A stretch of 64,000 nt of DNA from Ottelia alismoides (lineage: Eukaryota > Streptophyta > Magnoliopsida > Alismatales > Hydrocharitaceae). Below the pieces are notes generated by a model. That model searched no databases. It saw nothing but the letters and a program-made list of their open reading frames with translations, and was not told the origin of the DNA. Both the position numbers and the translations under genes were made by a program. The stretch lies in NCBI GenBank assembly GCA_037367405.1, contig JAZKJV010009788.1, positions 310,001 through 374,000 of the forward strand. The letters run 5' to 3'. This document shows, in pieces, positions 11,116-23,509 of this stretch. Within the stretch, counting starts at the first letter, position 1, and each line of letters opens with the position of its first letter.

Positions 11116-11689
11116 TAAAAATGTAGTAAGTAAAAATGAACATGTAAAACATGTAATCATTATATTACATACAATTATACAATGGATGGAATGATATAAT
11201 CATTATAATATACAATAGCTAATTCATTATAAAGAAATATGTATGACTTATGCATGCATTTATCTATATTGCAAAAACCTTTTTTAAATAATTAGCAAAT
11301 ACTTATATGCTTATTCTAAAGTACGTGTTATATAATTTATATTTTATAATATATACTGGTAATATAATATAATATACATGTTAAATTACGAATATATACA
11401 TCATTTATGAAGTTTAAATGCTTAAGGCATCAAGCAGTGTAGCGAGGTCCGATCAAGTGCAAGCTCGATTGAACCCCCTGAAAATATGTGCAAGGTGACA
11501 TTTATATTGATAGCCTTCGGAAGAGGCTATGACATCTATGAGAACCACATTCAACAAGATGCGCATCTTTCCATCATGCAAACCTATTTTTTTCTTAGTT
11601 TCTTTAAAAACGTGAGGGTCAACACTAGAAGGAGCACATTGAATCCCCTTAGAAAATTCAGAAGCTAAGTTTATATTTTGGAAAATTCA
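11116..11689. other. AT-rich spacer
   Basis: Very AT-rich sequence with no supported gene. The short frame at 11486-11668 resembles nothing known. Confidence 0.5.
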
Positions 11690-12389
11690 GGAATCACATC
11701 AATATTAAGATGAAAGTTTAGGGATTGTTGTTTAATCCAATCACCTTTTTCCATGCAAGGCCTTCTCGCATGTCAATCATAACCATCTCAACATGTTTTC
11801 TACATGCACACAATTATTTTCCTTTCTTTTATATAGCCCATGAATGAATACTACAATGAAGTACTAGTCCAATAAATTAAAACGAGAAGTTGCATTTTCA
11901 ACCACGACTACATTGCATCACTCTCCTGCTACCCGGCATCATAAGAGTCTGTATGAGAGCACATTACAAGGCCCACCTTACCCACAAAAACAACACCATT
12001 GCATAGTACTCAAAGTGCTCAATTGACCACATAAGCACTACGTCCTCCCCAAACTCCTTGTATAAATGTTGATTCTCGTCATCGAGCAACCCTTTCTGAA
12101 GGATCTACATGAGCTTTCCTATCCCAAGGAATCTAGCCACGTGACCCCAGCAAAGGCCCAAACTTACTAAAGAAAGGTTCCACGAAAAACAATCAACATC
12201 CTTCAAGCATGAGGCACGCATAATAAGTCAAAATTGTGCACCCATTTAATTCTATGGACTCTCGTCACTACCCCTTCATTTTTCCTCCTCAAAAACAAAG
12301 GCAAAATACTAAAAGAAAATAAACACCAAAGGAACACACTGAATTTTCTAGAAACTGCACGAGCTACAAGGATAAATTAAAATGTAAAT

Positions 12390-12516
12390 GGCAAAGTCTT
12401 CTCCCAATTTAAGTAGGGTCACCTACATGATTTCTTATCAAATCCATGTTGAAAGATCCGACTATTTTTTACACGGGTTGTCGGCTACCTTGGCAACCCC
12501 CTCAAGGGGAGAACGC
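12390..12516 (-). mobile_element. tRNA-derived SINE, truncated copy S1
   Basis: On the minus strand this shares with S2 and S3 the order: leader with a B-box-like GTTCGCGTTCTCC, 'gggggttgcc...ggtagccgaca', 'aaaaaatagtcggatctttcaacatggattt' and the tail 'tgggagaagactttgcc'. The 5' end with the A box is missing; S2 appears to have inserted into it. Confidence 0.6.
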
Positions 12517-12532
12517 GAACTACCAGGATAAA

Positions 12533-12722
12533 AATAGTGAAGCCTTCTCCCATTTCAAGTAGGGTCGGCTACATGGATTCTTTCTCAAATCCATATTGAA
12601 AGATCCGACTATTTTTTATTTTTTACGCTGGCTATCGGGTACCTACGCAACCATCATAAGGTGGGATTTTAGCCCCGATCTATTGAGTGGTAAGCACATT
12701 GCACTACCACCAGATCATTGAA
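12533..12722 (-). mobile_element. tRNA-derived SINE, copy S2
   Basis: The minus strand begins with an A-box-like TGGTGGTAGTGCAATGTGC and a B-box-like 'gatcggggctaaaatcc', the internal polymerase III promoter of tRNA-derived SINEs. The body 'ggttgcgtaggtacccgat...aaaatagtcggatctttc' and the 3' end 'gtagccgaccctacttg...gggagaaggctt' follow. The 3' end resembles the 3' end of the RTE LINE at 16265, as expected if that LINE supplies its reverse transcriptase (inference). Confidence 0.65.
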
Positions 12723-13380
12723 AAGATACTTCGGAAAATTGAGCTGATTATAAACTTTGGAAATTCAGGAATGAAATTATAATTACAATGAAATGTTAGG
12801 AACTATTCCTTATACCAGGCGTTGTTCAAGGCCTTATGTACATCATTTACAGCCATCTCTTTTCTTTTCCTTTATTCGAAAACTAATGGATTACTTCATT
12901 TCTCTTTTTTAAAAAAAAGTAGAACTCTACTGGATGTTAGAACTTTTCATATATACTAAAACCACAAATTTTGACCACACCGGTATTACATCACTCACCA
13001 CAACCCAGCAACACAGGAGTTTGCATGAAAGCACATTACATTTCAACATATGGCCTCCCACAACTCCCCACCCCCACACAAAAAGTCTTCAAACAATATC
13101 ATTGCAAGAATTCCATTATATTGTTATTGAAAGTGCTCAAGAGAACAGACAAGGGCATAGTTTCTCCACACTAAAAAACAAGATTCTCATCGCTAAGCAT
13201 CCCTTTACAAGTTCCCACAACTCAAGGGGTCTAACCACATAACCACATTATCTCAACATGCGCATAAACCTACCAAGGTGTAATCATAGATTAAAAAGTC
13301 AGCATCCTTGTGGTCTGAACATTGCATCATGCATGGTAAGTCAAATCTGAGATCCATTTAATCCTACAAACTCTTTCATG

Positions 13381-14439
13381 AACCACATAAGAAACTTAAG
13401 CCTTAAGATTCTATAAAGCCAAACAGTCACATAGAGGGATCTCACAAACATAGAGGTAACCACAGTATTAGTACTACCACAATGAGAAACAGAGAATGTC
13501 AACTGAACAGGAACTCACATATCCAACCAGGGCAACCCCTGAGGAAATCCAACACAATCAGTATGTCTCCAAAATGCTAAACAAATAATGAAGACAAAAC
13601 AAGGAGAGCATTTTCCCCTTCGCAGTAGGCTACAGCAATATTCAACCACCAAAGATCATACAGCCATAGCAAAGTACACCAATCTTAGGCAAGATTTAAA
13701 AATGCAATATGTGCAAGTGTATATGCGACTGTATATGTGTATGCAGTACCACACCACCGAAGTGCATATGCTCTATGCAATAATCTTTGGTCCGAATGCA
13801 TAATCAAACCGCACATATCACATGTGTTCGAATAAGCACTAACACGGGCGAGAAGTTAATTGGGTGGTCTAGAATCCTAAACCCTCGTGTTCCTTTCCCA
13901 TCCCTTCAACTACCCTCCTCTCTACCTCTCATCTTATGAGGCGCCTCCTTTTGTAGCATCACTTCACTCCTTCCACCGTGTTTCCTCACCTCCCTTCACC
14001 ATGTTGCCTCCATTCCCTGTTGCACCCCATCTCCTCCCTATTATGTTGCCTCCACTTTTTGCTGCATCATCCCTCCTTTGTTAGTGTCATCTTTCCTCCA
14101 TAAGCCACGATCTATCATGCCACAATAATGGTAATTTTGCTTTGCCACAATATTCTGTATGTTGTTGTCTACGATAGCGGTAAATGCTGTCTTACATTCG
14201 GTGTGATCTCAAGCAAGACATTCAATGTGACATATAAAGGTATCTCCAAGGATTTAGTGATTTGTAGGTGCTAGTATAAGTTATACTCAAGCTTTATGTT
14301 TTTCAATGTGCTGATAGTAAGAATTAATTGCATTCTCTTAAATGTTACCTGCATTGGAGAAATAAACTACAGTATCCAAAACTCGAGAAGAGTCATGGTA
14401 TGAAAAACAACATTTTCTACATAGAAATGCCCACCTAGA
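13381..14439. other. No gene recognised
   Basis: AT- and C-rich non-coding sequence, including a pyrimidine-rich stretch at 13890-14100 whose open frame is low-complexity. I see no repeat borders. Confidence 0.5.
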
Positions 14440-15420
14440 AGAAAATCCTGTTGTGAGCCATCCAGAGCGCCCAAATCACTGCTATGGGCAAAAAGTCTCA
14501 CTATTTGGGCGAAAATGAGACTTGATGATTCCAAAAGTTGGTTTGATTGGCAACATCAAACCATTCCAAACTTAATGCCAACCACACCTCCTTTTCCATA
14601 ACACACTCGAAGAAAAGATGACCGGGTGACTCTAAATCCTCATTCCATAACATGCAAGATCTGTCGGTGTCATTAAAGATTCTTGACCATCGGTCCCCAG
14701 GTAAGAAGTCTACCCCGCCTCAGGAGCCACAAGAATACCTGATCCTGGATCTGTGAGGGAATTTTCATGCCCCAATAGAATCTCTGATCAACTCTGTTGA
14801 GGAAGTGGCAGACAGACCATTAAGCATCCCGTAGGCTTTTTCAGGGAAAATCCATTATCCCTTCAAGTCCAGTAATTCCAGTGATTTATTCCCTCAGTTG
14901 GCCCATCGAACAAGCTGGTTTCCCCTAATAATCTAACAAAATCCCAGTAACGTTGCTCGGAAAATTTAGAAAAGAAAGATGCGAGCCAAATGTCATACTC
15001 CAAAATATCAGCAACACGAGCACTCATTTCAAAAACCAAGGCAAAAAGAAGAAAATGCATAGCCAAAGATCCAGCATCAGTCCACCTATCCGTCCACAAG
15101 GCGAAGGAGGATACAAGGTAGCTCAGTAATGACTTAACAAATACCTTTCCAAAATGCTGACGAAAAATGATGAGGCCGACTCTCAATGGAGCTCCGCGCC
15201 AAAACTCCGTAAATTCCCCGAACAAGCATACAACAGATATCCTTACTATCACCCCAAAGTCTCGCAACCTATTTCATTAGCAAGGCACGGTTCATTGCTT
15301 ACAAATTTGAGGCACCGAGTCCCCCATTGTCCTTGCCAAGCATCACCATATCCCAGTCCACAAAATACTGATTAGATTTGGCCCAAAAACTTTGCTTCAT
15401 AATCAGCTACAAATGCTGCC
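14440..15420 (-). mobile_element. L1-type LINE C-terminal fragment
   Basis: The minus-strand frame 15267-14863 reads like the region after reverse transcriptase in plant L1 elements. It contains LWTDRWTDAGSLAMHF, then DILEYDIW and FSEQRYWDFVRLLGE, the same order as DDWTGDGALASRF...DQRLEEFLRML in the LINE at 33729. Below it, to about 14440, decayed zf-RVT sequence can be followed. The polymerase part is missing, so this is an isolated 3' piece. Confidence 0.75.
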
Positions 15421-15802
15421 GAATTCACATATGTAGCAACCTAGAAGGCATAAAAAACACCAAATTGAAATAGGACTACCAAAAAAGAGAATAGGAGTCA
15501 ACTCTTCATGCTTGGAGATATAGTGCAGTAGAACAATAAGAGTACAATAAGCAACAAAAGAAAGATAGGAAACAGACCCACGCTCAACAACACAAGCAGA
15601 CAAGCTTTTTTTTTGCATTAAGACGACTAATGCTCAAGGAAAAAGCCCTCAAAGGGCAATGTTTCATTATACATCGAGTTGAGATAAATGTGAAAGCAGT
15701 GGCGGGTCCGCTTGATTCAGATGATAGGATTCTATTAAGTATCCGGTGAAAGAAACCAAGGAGAACAAGGAAAAAAAGACAATAGGAGTCAACTCTTCCT
15801 TC
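15421..15802. other. No gene; short direct repeat
   Basis: No gene is seen. The 18-mer 'aataggagtcaactcttc' occurs at about 15490 and again at about 15780, suggesting that the segment between was duplicated or inserted. Confidence 0.5.
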
Positions 15803-15985
15803 CAGGTTTTTAAAAACCGAACCAGTCAGTTCAACCGGTTAAATCAAGAACCAGAAAGAAAAGTCCACCCTTCCGATTTTTACTAGGTAAACAAAAATCA
15901 ATCAAAACCAGGTTGAACCGTTTCACCAGCTGAACCAATTAAACAAAACCACCGATTCGATCATCTAGTTTTTAACAAAAAATAA
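15803..15985 (+). mobile_element. Possible hAT-like MITE, AACCGGTT family, copy E1
   Basis: It opens CAGGTTTTTAAAAACCGAAC, similar to the CAAGGTTTTAAAAAGCG end of the element at 19112-19903, and its body is built from GAACCAG, AACCGGTT (15833-15840) and GGTTGAACCG words. The right border and target duplication could not be fixed. Confidence 0.45.
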
Positions 15986-16264
15986 CTTCAATTATTTAAT
16001 AAAAGGTATTTTTAAAAAACTATTCATAATCTAGTTTCTTTCTAATCCATGGTATTGTACTCATTTATCTCTTCTCCTTCCATGTATGCCAACGTGTATC
16101 GCTTCTCCTTCCTACCTTCGAGCATTGCATCTCTCTTCCCACATTGTGCATGAGATTGTCTCCTTCCAACAGCAACAAAAAAGGCCTTCACGAAAGAAGA
16201 TGTCATATTCACATTATCAGAAGTAGTAAATTAACAACACTTGTCACTCAATTAAAGTTCAAAA

Positions 16265-18600
16265 TACAACAATAAAAGCCTTTTCCCACATTATGTAGGA
16301 TCGGGTACATAGATTCTTATCCTCCATTCAGATTTATCTTAGGCCATCTCGAGCTTAGATCTAAATAATTAAGATCCCTTCAATTAGTCTTATACCGACA
16401 CTTCTTGGGCCTTCCTCACCCACTCTTAGCCGGCTCAACATCCCAAATCTCGCAACTTCTAAATGACGCATCACTCGACCTCCTTTGCAAGTGGCCAAAC
16501 AATCTTGTTGTTTTCTCTCCTCTTATCCTCAATTGGAGCGACACTAACTTTCCTTCTAATTACAGCATTCTGAATCCGATCTTTTTGTGAATGACCACAA
16601 ATCCACCCTAGCATGGCTTCAAAAAAAATCCACCTTAGCATTTTCATTTCTTTCTTTTTTTTACGCTGCTTCTAATTTCAACTTTCCTTCTAATTACAGC
16701 ATTTTCATTTCTGCTATTGCCAATCTCTGTACATGTCGATGGTTCAATGGACAACATTCAGATCCATAAAGAATAGCATGTCTCGCAGCTTTCTAATACT
16801 TTCCTTTGATTTCCAAAGGAATTTTCTTATCACATAAAATAGTAGAAGCTCCTCTCCACTTTAGCCAACCTGCACTTATTCTGAGTAACATCGCCACTGA
16901 TTTCCCCATCATATTGCAAAATAGATGTCAAGTATCTAAAATAATATTTCTTTTGAATATTATTACCTCCAATCTTCACCTCGACTCCTTCACCATTGCT
17001 TCCATCAAATGTGCACCCCCACATATTTAGTCTTAGCCCAACTTATACGAAAACATTTAGTCTCTAAGGCATGTATACAAACATTAAGCTTCGCACTTAC
17101 TCCGTCTCTAGTTTCGTCAATCAACACAATATCATTGACGAACAACATACACCAAGGTATCCCATCCTAGTCAACTCATCCATAATCAAAGTAGAAAAGA
17201 ATGGACTCAACGCTAAACCTTGGTGCAAACCGATGCCAATGTTAAAATAATCACTCTTCCCAAACTATATCCATACACAAGATGAAGAACCATCATACAT
17301 ATTATTTATATGTTTAATGTAATAGGACAAGTACTTATCTCTTCTCCAAAACTCTCCTCGAAATCTACCATGCAACTGAAACATAAGCCTTCTCCAAATC
17401 AATAAAAATCACAAGTTCTTCCTTTTAACTCTATAAATATCTATCGTTCTCAACAAGTGTATTGCTTCAATAGTTAAGAGACCTAGCCTGAATCTGAATT
17501 GATTTTTATTACTTTGAAAACTTGCCTCAACCGTCTTTCGCTCACATGTTCCCAAATTTTCATAATGTGACTCATCAATTTGATACTTATGTAATTCGAA
17601 CAAATTTAAATATCTCCTTTAATCTTATAAAGAGGCAACACGATGCATGTCCTCCATTCTTCAGGCATTTTCTTGGTTTGCCAACTAATATTGAATAAAT
17701 TTGAAAGCCAACTCAAACCACGTTCACCTAAAACTCTCCATACTTTTATATGAATGTCATCAGGTCATACACCTTTCCCAAGTTTCATAGCCATCAAAGC
17801 CTCCTCCACTTCCTTCTGTTGTATCCGTTTATATCTTGCATGATTCAGGTACCTTCTACAACTAGCCGGATCACCTAAAGTCATCTCCTTTTTCCCTTCC
17901 CCAATGAAAAGCTTATGGAAATAATATTTCCATCTATTCTCCAGATCCTTCTGAGTAAGAAGCACATGTTTTTCCACATCCTTAATGCATCTCGCTTGAG
18001 AAAGATATTTGGTCTTCCTTTCTCTTGATTTTGCTAATCTGAATATATCCTTCTGGTCATCCTTAGAGTCAAGATTTTTATACAAAACTTCATAAGGTTT
18101 TGACTTAGCTTCACTTACAGGTTTCTTTTCTTCATTCTTCATCATCTTGTAGTTTATGACAGTTTCGTCTGTTCTATCCATATAAATAGTTTTTTTAAAG
18201 CAAACTCTTTAGAATTTAAGCTTCTTTCGCACTACTTCGCTCTACCACCAAGACTTCTTTTGGCCTAAGACTCCCTTATACTCATTTCTACCCTTCTCTT
18301 TACCTAAATATCATAACTAAAAGCATGTCTTCTCAATCTCCATTGCTTCCTCTCCAACCTACTATGTCTCCTTAATACAAGGTATATAAATCATCCTTCT
18401 TTCCATCATATCTACATCTCCAACGATTTTCCAGTCAAAATGCCAATATTCCAACTACCTATGCGCAACATCTTTTGCGACCTCTTCTAGACTAACTTCT
18501 TTACTCGCACGTGTCCATCGTGTGACAACCCTTGCACGATCTGGATTGCATCCGAGCGGGCGAGGCAGCAAAACTAGCTTATTTACTCGCATGAGTTCCT
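16265..18600 (-). mobile_element. RTE-type LINE, degenerate
   Basis: Minus-strand frames carry protein of the RTE clade. The segment 18181-17765 has KDIFRLAKSRERKTKYLSQA, then RCIKDVE, WKYYFHKLF and VEEALMAMKLGKGV, the linker just before reverse transcriptase. Positions 17024-16830 have MWGCTFDGSN and [18 protein letters not shown], the stretch just after the polymerase core. Many stops and shifts lie between. The minus-strand 3' end near 16270 is 'gggaaaaggcttttattgttg', a short TTG-type tail as in RTE elements. A local duplication ('aactttccttctaattacagcatt') is present at 16548 and 16680. The element is dead. Confidence 0.8.
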
Positions 18601-18724
18601 CATGTGAGAACCCTTGCAAATTTTGAACTACATCCGAGCAACAATGCAGTGGCCTTACAAACTTCTCATTGCATTCGAGAGATGCAACGCATCGCTAGAA
18701 GAGAACACCCCAACAAACTCCAAA

Positions 18725-18880
18725 TGCTACTTAAATCCATGTTGAAAAAATCTAACTGTCTTGAGGCAAATTCCAAAATAGTATTCTAAATTGAAAACAC
18801 TAATAAGGAATTCGTCTTCGACTGTTTTATTCTGGTTGTTGGCTACCTAAAGCAACCCTCCTCATTTACCCGAGCTTAGG
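18725..18880 (-). mobile_element. SINE-like remnant
   Basis: The words 'gggttgctttaggtagccaac', 'aaaacagtcgaa' and 'tttcaacatggattt' on the minus strand follow the order of the SINEs at 12533 and 25411, with an unrelated stretch in between. It is strongly diverged. Confidence 0.4.
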
Positions 18881-19111
18881 ACCGGCCATGACTGAGTTTA
18901 ATTAGAGTTTTAAAATTGTTAATTTTATACATCGCATTTATGAACTTATATGAATTTGACAATGTATATTTATTATGCTTTTTCAAGTTTTTCTAATAAC
19001 ATTTATACCCCCAACTTTTTGGTAATTACATTTATATTCTTAAACAATCACATTATTGTCCTTATGTTGGTAAAATAGAGGAACACAAGTGTACTGATAA
19101 AAGGTCAGTAC

Positions 19112-19903
19112 CATTGTTTTTAAAAACGCGCCTCGAGGCGCTGAGGCGTACGCCTCGAGGCGTTTTTCTAGGAAAAACGCCTCGAGGCTATAGCCTCATG
19201 CAGTCTCAGTGAGGCTTAAGCCTCGAGGCTTATGAGGCGCGCCTCGAGGCGTAAGCCTCGAGGCGTTGCCTCGAGGCGTAGCCTCATTTATGTGCTGATT
19301 TTTTGAATTTTTTCTGCAATATTTTTTTCTTTTCTTTTTGATTGTGGGCTTTTCATCTTTCATAGACAAGTATGTTCAAGTCCTTAAGCTCACAATTCAC
19401 TAAAATGCATTTTTTTAGTTTATTAAAGTATTGAGCTTATTTTTACTTTGTTATGCATGTTCTTTATATATCAACATGAACAAAAATTTGGATCTAGAGA
19501 TATTAAATCTAATGCCTCTACTCTTAATATGCATCTTGTGTTACATCTAGCCCCTTTAGTAAATTTTATTCTAGACTTTAAATTTTGCAGAGAGTTACCT
19601 ATTATTGTGCTTGCATATTTATATTTACTTGACTCCTTACTGATTTAGAGTCCAAAAAAGAGTGTTATATAACAACTTCGATGTTTAAACCATGACATTA
19701 GCCTTAAAATGTCATGGAGTTATGTATTTACTCATAACTATTAAATTTCTAGAACTTGAAAATTGTAATTATGGTTAATTATGATGTTTTATGAAAAAAT
19801 TTCTTCCACGAATGAGGCTTACGCCTCAATACGCCTCGAGGCTTACGCCTCGAGGCAATACTGGGAAAACGCCTCGATACGCCTCACGCTTTTTAAAACC
19901 TTG
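19112..19903 (+). mobile_element. hAT-like element, CGCCTCGAGGCG family, copy C1
   Basis: The element starts CATTGTTTTTAAAAACGCG and ends CGCTTTTTAAAACCTTG, imperfect inverted repeats. It is flanked by a perfect 8-bp duplication GTCAGTAC at 19104-19111 and 19904-19911. Both subterminal regions (19127-19290 and 19810-19885) are packed with CGCCTCGAGGCG and its halves (GAGGCTTAAGCCTC, GCCTCGAGGC). The 500-bp middle is AT-rich without a transposase frame. The size and ends match the other hAT-like elements, but the repeat word is its own. Confidence 0.8.
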
Positions 19904-19984
19904 GTCAGTACAATGAGTTTACTAAAAATAAAGGGGCAGATATTTTTTGTAAAAAAATTGGGGGTATAAGTGTTATTGTAAAAA

Positions 19985-22900
19985 TGTAGAAAACAATAGT
20001 ACGGAAGCGGAATATCAGAGATAAAGAAATACAGACAAGGAAGAACACCGAGATTTACATGGAACCCTACTCCATAAGGAGAGGAATGAAACCACATGAA
20101 AAGGCTTTTCAACAGGCTAGATCTTTTGTATTGAATCTCTCTCTCTCTCTCCCAACCGATACAATGGGTATGGGGCTTCTTATACACAGACAAACCGAAG
20201 TCCCACTATTAGGAGATGCGGGACTAAACCTGTGGATGTGATAATTGGACCCTGGATGGATCCAATTACTCATATATACATGTGACGCATACTCTAGCAC
20301 TCTCCCTCAAACGGGAGCATGCAATGCTCAGCTTGGACAAACAGAAAGAAATCACTCTCTCACATAATACAGGAGATTGAGGACAATGTCAAATCAATAC
20401 AAACTCTGTTGGTTGCTTGCTAAGGACGTTGCTTAACATGTCATGCAGGTGAGGAGGAAGTGAAAGGCTAGAGTGTGAATTGAACTGGGTCATCTCATTG
20501 AAGAACATATGCTCCGTATTGTGTCTGTCAGAGTCGTTGAAACTGGAATGAGTCTCCACCTGGAGAACTTTGGCTTGCAACTGCCCTATCTCTCCGAAGG
20601 GTCAAACTGGGGAAAGCTATAGAAACATCCTCGTCGGAGTCCATGGGTAATGGAGAAAGGAGTATGAAAGTCTCCTCGTCAGAGAACTAGGTCTCTCCTA
20701 TACATGCTCAGAGAATGGGATCTCTACATTGGAGTCTCTAAGGTCCGCATGAAAACCCTGAGCCAAAACAAGAAGGGTATGGGGACCTCTCAAACAAAAG
20801 AAGGCACACATGTGCACCTTGAACGGTAGACTCTCAAACAATCTGTAAAGTCTGAATTTGACAATCTATAGAACTCTACATAATACTCTCCCTTTCTCCC
20901 AAACTAGTCGAAATAGATGACATCGGCCAAGTTGAGAGAAAACCTGAAGATGGGGAAAACAAAATTAATCTCACAATTTTCCCTTTTTCTGGATATTTCC
21001 CTCACACCTTCTCCAATTTCTTTTTTTCGCTAGCATTTTCTCTCAAACAAAAAATCTTTCCTTTTTTTAGAAAAAAAACTCAAACTGTTCTAGTTGGGCC
21101 ATTTGGGCCCAAATACTCATATTTCTTCTTTAATAGAGGAGAATTACTTCCAAGGGACCAACGAGTTTGTTATTTTAGGGTTCCCCAATGTCGAGAACCC
21201 ATCTCTCAAAATACTAGCCGGCCCCGATGGATGGGACTTCTCTCCTCCCGCCCCTATCGCCTTATATGTGAGGGGCTTCATCGCATGTTGCAGCTAAGCA
21301 CCACCACAGAAGGATGTGGTTTAAAGCATGTAGACCAGGAAGCTTTGGTTAAGCTTCGAAGGTTGGCGGTGAAGAGTGATAACTTATAGGATAGATGCCG
21401 CAAACAGGAGGTGTTGCTCGTAAGTGGAGATGTAGATTCTAGAGTTGATGCTCCAGATATGAGTTTGCCATGCCATCGCCGGTTTCGATGGGAGTTGTTG
21501 AAGGAGGGTTGCAAGGCTTGGGCAGAGTATGTTCCTCGATGATGTCGCATAGAGTATCTGGATTGGCATCGATATGGAGCCTTGCGAGCAAGGTTGCAGA
21601 AAGCGGTAGTCGGTATTCAGTCGGCGGGGTCACTGACTAAGGATTAGTCGGCAGTCGGGCGACTAGTCGGATTTAGTCGGTCATTAGTCGGTTTTGAATT
21701 TTTTAATTACTTTAAATATATAAATCATTTTTATACATAGATTTGTACATTTTTTATACATTCATAATGAAATAAAAGAAGTAATAGACTTCAAATATAA
21801 CATTATTGCATATTAGAATAAGTTTGCTTATGTATTAGCATAGATTTGTACATTTTTTATACTTACATTATGTAACAAAAGAAGTAATTGACATTAAATA
21901 TAACATTAAGCATATTAGAATAAGTTTGTTGTTAAAAAAGCAAAAAAGAAAAAAATTATAAAAGCTTGATGTAAAAATCGGCCGATTAGTCGGCCGACTA
22001 GTCGGCCCGACTAGTCGGGCTGACCGACTAATGGCCGACTAGGCCTAGTCCAGTCGGCTACCCCCCGACTCGACTAGTCGAACCGACTAGTCGGCCTAGT
22101 CGGCTGATTTTTGCAAGCTTGCTTGCGAGTGCTTCTGGAGAGCCAATACAACAGCATCCCGCTTATGATGCCATTGGAGATTACCAACGGCTACTAGGCT
22201 TCATCCATGTGGTGATCAATTGTTGTGATGTTCATCTCTCTTTTACAAGTAGGGTTCTTGCGAACCAGGATAAGGCTTCACCAGATCAGAGATCGTAGGT
22301 GTTGACGACGGCTGATTTCTTCTTGCGGGATTAGGGTTCTATCAGGAACCCTAATTTTTTATATTTGATGAAAACTCTATCCTTTAAACTCTAACCTCAA
22401 AACTCATACAGCAACTCAAAATATGACAATAAAACTTGGCCACGACATGAATATAGGAACTGACCTGGAATTGAACCCACTTGTTGGCGCAAAATAAGGG
22501 TTTCGAAACCCCTAGAATTTTCTCGAACTAGAATGACAATCTTCAGAATTTTGATGACGATCATCCGAATATGTAGAAGTAGGGTTTCAAAAGAAACCCT
22601 AGATCTTTAACCGCTTTGATAATCGAATCTCGAACGAATCACGAACATAAAATCAAAGAACACAAAAAAATCCTCGACAATCAAACCCGATGTGATACCA
22701 TGTAGAAATACGCTCTAATACAATGTAGAAAACGAATGTGCGGAAGCGTAATATCAGATATAAAAAAATAGACAAGGAAAAACACCGGAAGTTACATGGA
22801 ACCATACTCCATAATGAACGAGATGAAACCACAGGAGAATGCCACTCAATAGGCTGAATCTTCTGTATTGAATCTCTCTCTCTCTCAATCGATACAATGA

Positions 22901-23034
22901 GTGTGGGTCTTCTTATATATCCCCACAACAGATCAAAGTCCCATTACTAGTAGATATGAGACTAAACATGTAGATGTGGTAATTAGACTCTGGAGGGATC
23001 CAATTACTCATCTATACACGTGACGCATACTCAC
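19985..23034 (-). mobile_element. Family H non-coding LTR retrotransposon, full length
   Basis: The left LTR (19985-20299) and right LTR (22701-23034) share 'ggaagcg(g/t)aatatcag', 'acatggaacc', 'ttgtattgaatctctctctctc' and 'gtgacgcatactc'. Next to the left LTR lies CTCTCCCTCAAA, the complement of a polypurine tract. Next to the right LTR lies TGTGATACCA, the complement of the tRNA-Met site, so the element reads right to left. AAAAA flanks both ends, a weak target duplication. The internal part (about 1.85 kb without the inserted hAT element at 21589) has no gag or pol and matches 1-2000. The right LTR has about 22 extra bp at its inner edge. Confidence 0.8.
21589..22121 (-). mobile_element. 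hAT-like element, CTAG-palindrome family, copy D2
   Basis: A 533-bp insertion in the family H element with a perfect 8-bp target duplication CTTGCGAG (21581-21588 and 22122-22129). The ends are CAAGGTTGCAGAAAGCGG and, inverted, CAAGCTTGCAAAAATCAG. The right subterminal array holds CCGACTAGTCGG (21994-22005) and CCCGACTAGTCGGG (22007-22020), with many half-sites on both sides. The middle is AT-rich and shares 'gttttgaattttttaatta' with the inner edge of the larger copy at 2206. It is a shorter, fully non-coding relative of that element in the opposite orientation. Confidence 0.85.
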
Positions 23035-23069
23035 AAAAATTCTTTAAATACATGATGTATCATTAGTCA

Positions 23070-23509
23070 TATTTATTTGTATGAAATATCGGTCTAACCC
23101 GGTTCGACCAGGTTGGACCATATGAACTAAATCAACAATACAATGATTTAGGTTTTTTCAATTTTTGTGAGTTCCTGACATCATCACTGGTTCGATCGGT
23201 CGGTGCCATTGATTTAATTCAACCATAAAAACCCAAAAAAATGATACATACCAGGTTTGATGTCTGGTTCAGTTCTAAACAAGGCCTTAAATCTCGGTTT
23301 CGGTCACATTTCGGTATCGACCAAAACAGAATTTCGATGGAATTTCGGTGGAATTTCGACTGAAATTTCGGTGATTTCGGTCATTTTTTGTACTAGGACC
23401 CCCATATTTCGGTCATTTCGGTCGAATTTCGATTTCGACTGGATATCGATATTCGACAGAAATTCAACCGAATTTCGCTGAAATTTGAGGCTATGGTTCT
23501 AAAACCTTG
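23070..23509 (-). mobile_element. Possible AACCGGTT-family element E2, interrupted
   Basis: The words 'ctaacccggttcgaccaggttggacc', 'ggttcgatcggtcgg' and 'ctggttcag' surround the MITE at 23280. The right end reads TTCTAAAACCTTG, inverted CAAGGTTTTAGAACTG, matching the hAT-like end form. The left border is not clear. Confidence 0.4.
23280..23495 (-). mobile_element. hAT-type MITE, CGAAATT family, copy A2
   Basis: A 216-bp copy in reverse orientation, with a perfect 8-bp target duplication GTTCTAAA at 23272-23279 and 23496-23503. It is 10 bp shorter than the 226-bp form because one TTTCGGTCA unit is missing next to the central GGACCCCCATA. It sits inside another probable hAT-like element. Confidence 0.9.

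Larger units (their letters stand above)
11690..13380. repeat. Old tandem duplication of about 600 bp with SINEs between the copies
   Basis: Segments 11690-12300 and 12764-13380 align through several shared words in the same order: 'aaattcaggaat', 'caaggcctt', 'accac...tacattgcatcactc', 'atgagagcacattac', 'aaagtgctcaa', 'gattctcgtcat/gattctcatcgc', 'ctagccac/ctaaccac' and 'catccatttaat'. They are strongly diverged. The gap between them (12390-12722) is filled by two SINE copies. No coding content or retrotransposon end signature was found, so the origin is unknown. Confidence 0.6.

Noticed and set aside
19112..19903. Mutator-type element from a 9-bp flank match (GGTCAGTAC)
   Set aside because: The ninth base can be assigned to the element end, giving CA...TG ends and an 8-bp duplication as in the other families. 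The end sequence also resembles the hAT-like copies.
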